From Svornostia sp051306365 (GTDB lineage Bacteria > Actinomycetota > Thermoleophilia > Solirubrobacterales > Solirubrobacteraceae), in contig JBPPNC010000085.1 in NCBI GenBank assembly GCA_051306365.1, positions 1 through 11,486 of the forward strand: a DNA stretch of 11,486 nucleotides, in the 5' to 3' direction. Both the position numbers and the translations under genes were made by a program. This document shows, piece by piece, positions 7,700 to 11,486 of this stretch. Position 1 is the first letter of the stretch. Each line of letters opens with the position of its first letter. The notes under the pieces were generated by a model. The model was not told the origin of the DNA and did not search any database. It was given only the letters and a program-made list of their open reading frames with translations.

Positions 7700-9450
7700 C
7701 GGAGCCGTTGACGGTGCAGGGGCTGCTGGAGGACTACCGGGCGGGACGCCGCACGCCGTCGGACGTCGCGCGGGAGGTGATCGCTCGGGCCGACGCGGCG
7801 GATGCGCCGGTGTGGATCTCGCGGGTGTGTGATGAGGAGCTGCTGGCGCGCGCGGCGGCGCTGGACTCCGCGGATCCGTCGCTGCCGCTGTACGGGGTGC
7901 CGTTCGCGGTGAAGGACAACATGGACGTGGCGGGCATCCCGACGACGGCCGGGTGCCCGGGGTTCGCGTACACGCCTTCTGAGACCGCGACGGTGGTGCG
8001 GCTGCTGCGCGACGCCGGCGCGCTGCTGGTGGGCAAGACCAACATGGACCAGTTCGCGACGGGGCTCGTGGGGACACGGTCGCCGTATGGGGTGGATGGG
8101 TCGGTGTTCGACGCGGATCGCGTGAGCGGTGGGTCGTCGTCGGGCTCGGCGTTGGCCGTGGCGCTGGGGTTGGTGGCGTTCTCTTTGGGGACGGACACCG
8201 CGGGCTCGGGCCGGGTGCCGGCGGCGTTCAATGCGCTGGTGGGGCTCAAGCCGACGCGGGGACTGATCTCGACGCGGGGCGTGGTGCCGGCGTGCGCGTC
8301 GCTGGATTGCGTGTCGATCTTTGCCCACAGCGCGGTGGATGCGTCGCTGGTGCTGGGCGTGGCGGGCGCGTACGACGCGTTGGATCCGTGGTCGCGTGAG
8401 GCCGAGGTGCCGATGTCGCCGCGGCGGGGGTTACTCGGCGTGCCGCTGGAGGGGCAGCTGTCCTTTACGGAGCCCGAGGCTGAAGCGGCGTGGACGGCGA
8501 CTCTGGAACGGGCGGCCGAGCAGTGGACGCTGGTGCCCTTCGACGTGTCGCCGATGCTCGACGCGGCGCCGCTGCTCTACGCCTCATGGGTGGCCGAGCG
8601 GACGGCGGACCTGCTGGCGATCATCGATGGCGAGCCCGAGGGGCTGGACCCGACGGTGGCGCGGATCGTGCGGAGCGGGCGGGACCTGTCGGCCGTCGAT
8701 GTCTTCGCGGCGGCGCACTCGCTGGCGGAGCTGCGGCGGGCCGCGGAGCCGGTGTGGGACGAGGTCGACGCACTGCTGCTGCCGACGACGCCGGGGCACC
8801 CCACACATGACCAGGTCGCGGCGGATCCGGTCGGGGTCAATGAGTCGCTCGGGCGGTTTACGAACTTCGTGAACCTGATGGACCTGAGCGCGGTGGCGGT
8901 GCCGGGGGTGGCGCGGACCGACGGGCTGCCGTTTGGGGTGTCGTTGCTGGCGCCGGCGTTCCATGACTGGCGGTTGCTGACTGCGTCGGCGTCGTGGAGT
9001 GGAGAGGACGGTGGCGTGAGCGAGCCGGGGCTGGTGCAGCTTGCGGTGGTGGGTGCGCATCTGAGCGGGATGCCGCTCAACTACCAGCTGACGGATCGGG
9101 GTGGGCGCCTTGTTCGCGCGACGACAACTGCCCCTGACTACCGCTTCTTCGCGCTGCCCGACGGGAAACGTCCGGCCCTCGCTCGAGCCCTTGACGACGA
9201 CGGCGCGGCGATCGAGTGCGAGGTCTGGGGTATCCCAGCGGCGGCATTGGGACACCTGCTAGTGCTCGTCGGCGCGCCGCTCGGCCTCGGGCGTGTGACG
9301 CTTGTGGACCAGTCCGAGGTGACCGGCTTCATCTGCGAGTCGGGCGCGCTAGACGGTACGACGGACATCACGGCCCACGGCGGCTGGCGGTCTTACCAAC
9401 TTGCCAACTCCGCCACCCCTACACCACAAGAAGCGGCAACAGCTCAGTGA
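7696..9450 (+). CDS. atzF: Allophanate hydrolase
   Basis: About 584 residues from ATG 7696, overlapping the previous stop (ATGA), with GGAAG about 9 bases ahead. It converts allophanate to two ammonia and CO2, the last step of the pathway. The N-terminal amidase-signature domain (about 1-440) has the full Ser-cisSer-Lys triad: Lys73 in PFAVKDNMD, Ser147 in SGGSSSGSA and Ser171 in TDTAGSGRVPA. The spacings of 74 and 24 equal those I recall for AtzF (Lys91, Ser165, Ser189). The C-terminal domain (about 446-570) has LVQLAVVGAHLSGMPLNYQL, DYRFFALP, ECEVWGIP and a closing DITAHGGWRSY, as in two-domain allophanate hydrolases, where it handles the second decarboxylation step. Length is normal for the family. 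Codon endings are strongly G-biased up to about 9090 and become more mixed afterwards. The symbol reflects function; atzF and the DUR1 part of urea amidolyase are both used for it. Confidence 0.94.
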   Translation: MTEPLTVQGLLEDYRAGRRTPSDVAREVIARADAADAPVWISRVCDEELLARAAALDSADPSLPLYGVPFAVKDNMDVAGIPTTAGCPGFAYTPSETATVVRLLRDAGALLVGKTNMDQFATGLVGTRSPYGVDGSVFDADRVSGGSSSGSALAVALGLVAFSLGTDTAGSGRVPAAFNALVGLKPTRGLISTRGVVPACASLDCVSIFAHSAVDASLVLGVAGAYDALDPWSREAEVPMSPRRGLLGVPLEGQLSFTEPEAEAAWTATLERAAEQWTLVPFDVSPMLDAAPLLYASWVAERTADLLAIIDGEPEGLDPTVARIVRSGRDLSAVDVFAAAHSLAELRRAAEPVWDEVDALLLPTTPGHPTHDQVAADPVGVNESLGRFTNFVNLMDLSAVAVPGVARTDGLPFGVSLLAPAFHDWRLLTASASWSGEDGGVSEPGLVQLAVVGAHLSGMPLNYQLTDRGGRLVRATTTAPDYRFFALPDGKRPALARALDDDGAAIECEVWGIPAAALGHLLVLVGAPLGLGRVTLVDQSEVTGFICESGALDGTTDITAHGGWRSYQLANSATPTPQEAATAQ

Positions 9451-9494
9451 GATCTTGAGGCGGGCTCGGGTCGACGGAGACCGCGTTCTACCCC

Positions 9495-9632
9495 TGAACT
9501 GATGGAGTCCGTTTCTGGAGTCCCCTCGGCGCAGAGAGGACGCAGATGCCCAAGTACCCGCCAGAGAACCGTCGCCAAGTCGTTGAGCTGACCCGCGCCG
9601 GGACGCGTGTGAAGCATCTCGGTCATCGATGA
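9495..9632 (+). mobile_element. Left-end remnant of an IS3-family-like insertion sequence
   Basis: Forty-four bases after the allophanate hydrolase stop, a sequence beginning TGAACTGATGGAGTCC leads, after about 50 bases, into a purine-rich ribosome site (AGAGAGGA, 9533-9540) and a start codon at 9546. The encoded peptide looks like the start of an IS3/IS911-type OrfA. TGAACTG-type ends directly ahead of OrfA are common in actinobacterial IS3 elements (recollection). A 7-base direct repeat GGAGTCC occurs at 9504-9510 and 9517-9523 in the end. No right end or OrfB could be found, so the element is truncated. Confidence 0.5.
9546..9632 (+). pseudogene. Truncated IS3-type transposase OrfA (28 residues)
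   Basis: The peptide begins MPKYPPENRRQVVELTRAG and stops at TGA 9630-9632. This matches the usual opening of IS3/IS911 OrfA proteins, whose first helix of a helix-turn-helix reads roughly PPE-RRQVVEL-RAG; a full OrfA is about 90-110 residues. After THLGH-like residues the similarity ends, so the gene was cut here by deletion or insertion. A ribosome site 5 bases ahead is intact. A complete OrfA cannot be made, so no transposition function is expected. Confidence 0.55.
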
Positions 9633-9785
9633 TGGCCTACGCGTAGTGGCTGCACATGAGCGACCGTGGCCCAACGCCAGCCCAAGCGCGCGGCCGCTGT
9701 GGCCTACCCATCGTGCCGCGCTGAACCGTGAGCCCGTACCGGCGCAAGGCGACTCCGGCGCCTCTCTCCTTTAGTTTGTGGCGCG
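9633..9785. other. Short spacer with no recognised gene
   Basis: Between the OrfA remnant and the reverse transcriptase remnant I see stop codons in the forward frames, no further transposase similarity, and no convincing promoter. It is probably scar sequence from rearrangement. Confidence 0.4.
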
Positions 9786-10412
9786 ATGCTTCAAGCGTCA
9801 CGACTCATTGAATCCGGCTACTTTCCGCGAGAACTTCCGCCAACGTTCACGTCGGCGCCGCTTGCGGCAGCCTTTGTCGACAACCACCTCGACCCATTTC
9901 TGACGGACGGCAGTGACTCGCTCGACTGAGCGCGCTGTGCGTCCCAGGTACCAGCTCGGCCAAGCGCCTCGCGCGCGGGCCAGGCTTGGCGCGGCAAGCG
10001 CTTCGTCCTTCGAACGGATGTCAACCAGTTCTATTCGTCGATCTACACCCATTCGATTCCGTGGGCACTGCACGGGAAGGCAGCAGCCAAGGCGAGCATC
10101 GGCAAGAAGGGAAAGAACGCGCTGGTAGGCGACAAGCTAGATCGAGCCTTTCAGATTGGCTCTCACGGGCAGACCGCGGGCATACCGATCGGACCCGATA
10201 GCGCCTTGTCGAGCCCTAACTGGGTCTTGGCGTACGAGGCCTCGGTCCGGGGTTGGCTCGAGGGCGCCGCGACCCGTGTGGACGCAGATCCATTCTTTCG
10301 AACGCTCGCCAAGCTGAACGTCCGCTTCTACGACACCGACCCGCCGACTGCGCCGTTCACTGGGCCTGCCGGGCCAATGCCGGGCAGTTCCCTCCCGGAC
10401 GACTACCTGTAG
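9786..10412 (+). pseudogene. Decayed reverse transcriptase, resembling phage-defence (Abi/DRT, unknown-group) enzymes
   Basis: All pieces lie in one forward frame. Piece 1 (9786-9929) begins MLQASRLIESGYFPRELPP and continues TFTSAPLAAAFVDNHL; this start is typical of defence-type bacterial reverse transcriptases. It ends at an in-frame TGA (9927-9929). Piece 2 (about 9981-10205) carries the palm motif A: RFVLRTDVNQFYSSIYTHS then IPWALHGK, with catalytic Asp at 10017-10019, followed by GDKLDRAFQ and GQTAGIPIGPD. Piece 3 (10206-10412) reads SPNWVLAYEASVRGWLEG then DPFFRTLAKLNVRFYD, which I recall from C-termini of the same family. Between pieces 1 and 2 the segment is too short and may shift frame; between 2 and 3 the YxDD active-site strand and much of the helical C-terminal domain are missing. 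An intact protein would be several hundred residues longer. It is therefore a non-functional relic. Family level is fairly sure; the exact class is not. Confidence 0.75.
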
Positions 10413-10438
10413 CAGTGCACACCGTGGGCGCCCGTGAG

Positions 10439-10473
10439 GTGCCCCCCGATGGGCGGGAAGCGGCGGGGGGCAC
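10439..10473 (+). terminator. GC-rich perfect inverted repeat, possible terminator hairpin
   Basis: GTGCCCCCCG (10439-10448) pairs perfectly with CGGGGGGCAC (10464-10473) around a 15-base loop. It lies 27 bases after the stop of the reverse transcriptase remnant. No T-run follows, so it is not a classic intrinsic terminator, although GC-rich actinobacteria often use hairpins without one. It could also be the edge of a lost mobile element. Confidence 0.35.
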
Positions 10474-10833
10474 TCAATCCTGAGTCGTTGGCGAGCATCA
10501 GCGGCGGCGGGTAGTGCTTGTGGCGTGACCTCCGTGACCAGGTCACCACCCGGCGGTGCTCGAGCGCCAGCTCTCGGAGTCCTTCTTGCTTCCGGCCACG
10601 AACGGGGTCGTCCGGAGGATAGGCGGCGGCAGCCGAGGACCCCGAAGCTGCTCGAGACCCGAGCCTCGGGCACCCGTGGCGTCCGAACCACCGAGCCTCG
10701 AACACCGCGGGCCCGACCCAGGCGAGGCGACGGTTCCCGCGTGCTGACCCATGCTCGTGCGGTCAACGCGGTGGGCAGGGAACCCTGCACGACAACGACG
10801 CGGGGCTCGTCCCGGGGCGTGATCGGGAACGGG
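10474..10833. other. Intergenic stretch without a recognisable gene
   Basis: Both strands have open frames here because of the high GC content, but none gives a recognisable protein motif, a good ribosome site or consistent codon use. A smaller inverted repeat, GTGACC (10525-10530) and GGTCAC (10541-10546), is present. The stretch may be degraded coding sequence; I cannot assign it. Confidence 0.4.
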
Positions 10834-11055
10834 TCAGCACGACCGCGTGCCGGCTCGCAACGCATCCGCGGCGACAACACTCAGGTCCCTGCCGCTTTCC
10901 GCCGCGCGGCGTTCCAGCTCACCCATCGTCTCGGCATCAATCGCGACCGAGAGCCGCACGCGCGTCCGCCCATCGGGGCGCGATGCGTCGAGCGTTTCCG
11001 CTTCGTCCAACAGCAGATCGAGGACGTCTGACGTGATCTCGTCGTCCGGCTGCAT
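10834..11055 (-). CDS. Ribbon-helix-helix antitoxin (BrnA/CopG-like)
   Basis: A 73-residue protein from ATG 11055 on the minus strand. The acidic N-terminal half (MQPDDEITSDVLDLLLDEAE) is likely to wrap or block the toxin. The C-terminal half, TRVRLSVAIDAETMGELERR followed by AAESGRDLSVVAADAL, has the strand-helix-helix pattern of ribbon-helix-helix DNA-binding proteins. It starts 17 bases after the stop of the toxin-like gene. GAGGAG (11068-11073) lies 12 bases ahead of the ATG, a little far. A longer in-frame reading back to 11139 overlaps the toxin gene, has no family similarity and is rejected. Such antitoxins normally repress their own operon through the DNA-binding half. The role is inferred from size, fold pattern and pairing. 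Confidence 0.65.
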   Translation of the reverse strand: MQPDDEITSDVLDLLLDEAETLDASRPDGRTRVRLSVAIDAETMGELERRAAESGRDLSVVAADALRAGTRSC

Positions 11056-11072
11056 GCCTACATCATGCTCCT

Positions 11073-11360
11073 CTATCGGTCTCGGCGGTAGCGGCTGACC
11101 TGCGCGGCACTCGCATCCCATGCCGTCCGCACATGCCACGCGCCGCGATCGGTCGTGTCCGGGGTGAGCACGACGGTCAGGATTCGGCCTCCGTGGGTCG
11201 GCCCGATCATCAGGACAGATCCGGCCACTCGTGGACGCGGGTTGCGGATGACGATGCGGTCGCCGTCACTCACCTGCCGAACCTCCTCAGATGTGATCGC
11301 GTGAGCAGCGAGCTTCTGCACTGTCGTCTCGGTGAACAGCAATACGGCGATCAGCACCAC
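11073..11360 (-). CDS. BrnT-like toxin of a type II toxin-antitoxin pair
   Basis: A small protein of about 90-116 residues depending on start. The core reads KLAAHAITSEEVRQVSDGDR, then GSVLMIGPTHGGRILTVVLT, then WHVRTAWDASAAQVSRYRR. The order helix with H-I-EEV, then G-T-GGR-LTVV, then an Arg-rich closing helix with A---RYRR fits BrnT/DUF4258-type ribonuclease toxins. The frame is open from a TTG at 11423, but residues before LLFTETTVQK lack family character. GTG codons at 11360 and 11357 or TTG 11342 are the likely starts; no Shine-Dalgarno is well placed, and 11360 is a compromise. It precedes the antitoxin gene on the same strand, the toxin-first order of BrnTA. The pair lies in a patch with mobile and defence remnants. 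The family call is moderate; a close alternative is an unnamed actinobacterial toxin family with the same fold. Confidence 0.55.
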   Translation of the reverse strand: MVLIAVLLFTETTVQKLAAHAITSEEVRQVSDGDRIVIRNPRPRVAGSVLMIGPTHGGRILTVVLTPDTTDRGAWHVRTAWDASAAQVSRYRRDR

Positions 11361-11486
11361 CTCACGGTCACACACGTCCCGGGGCGTTCGCCGAGATCGC
11401 ACAGAGCTGGCCGAGTGCCTCAACAGTTGTTTGGCAGTGCGTCAGCCTCGCGTGGGATTCCGCACCGTGGAGAAGCGCCGGATCAC

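Noticed and set aside
9451..9494. Possible terminator or riboswitch after the allophanate hydrolase gene
   Set aside because: Only 44 bases, with no convincing stem and no T-run. No guanidine riboswitch could be sought because the operon start is outside the window.
9786..10412. Retron or group II intron reverse transcriptase
   Set aside because: No msr/msd-like inverted repeats upstream and no intron domain V structure seen; the IYTHSIPWA-type motif A context points to the Abi/DRT class.
10137..10880. Minus-strand open frame of 247 codons covering the reverse transcriptase relic and the gap
   Set aside because: No similarity seen, Pro/Arg-rich translation, overlaps forward coding remnants and the end of the antitoxin gene.
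9450..11486. CRISPR array, tRNA or attachment site
   Set aside because: No regularly spaced repeats, no cloverleaf-like segment and no integrase gene were seen, so the accessory character rests only on the IS, reverse transcriptase and toxin-antitoxin pieces.

Overview
The window is very GC-rich, and its long reading frames almost always end codons in G or C. This, together with GTG starts and overlapping GTGA/ATGA start-stop junctions, points to a high-GC Gram-positive (actinobacterial) chromosome. The genus cannot be told from the sequence. Two very different halves meet near 9.45 kb.

Region 1 (1-9450, + strand) is one dense operon, already under way at the left edge. In order it encodes: the C-terminal part of an oligopeptide-type ABC ATPase, a DppC-like permease, a family-5 solute-binding lipoprotein, a DppB-like permease, two DUF1989 proteins of the UAAP1/UAAP2 (CgcA/CgcB) type, the carboxyltransferase part of a urea/guanidine carboxylase, and a two-domain allophanate hydrolase. 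Most neighbours overlap by 4 bases, so translation is probably coupled. The simplest reading is a nitrogen-scavenging module. The ABC system imports a small nitrogen compound; a biotin carboxylase carboxylates it; if the substrate is guanidine, the two DUF1989 proteins deiminate carboxyguanidine to allophanate; the last enzyme splits allophanate to ammonia and CO2. The carboxylase gene is unusual because its protein has only the carboxyltransferase lobes. The biotin carboxylase and biotin carrier domains are absent and must be encoded elsewhere, perhaps just upstream of the window. The use of a peptide/nickel-type transporter is also unusual for this pathway.

Region 2 (9451-11486) is accessory debris. 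It holds the left end and a 28-residue remnant of an IS3-type insertion sequence, then a decayed reverse transcriptase that resembles the phage-defence (Abi/DRT, 'unknown group') class. That remnant keeps its N-terminus, catalytic motif A and a probable C-terminus, but lacks the YxDD motif and has an in-frame stop. A GC-rich inverted repeat and about 360 bases without a recognisable gene follow. A minus-strand pair, toxin first, closes the window: a BrnT-like toxin and a ribbon-helix-helix antitoxin. Nothing shows that regions 1 and 2 work together; region 2 looks like a mobile/defence patch that landed just after the operon.
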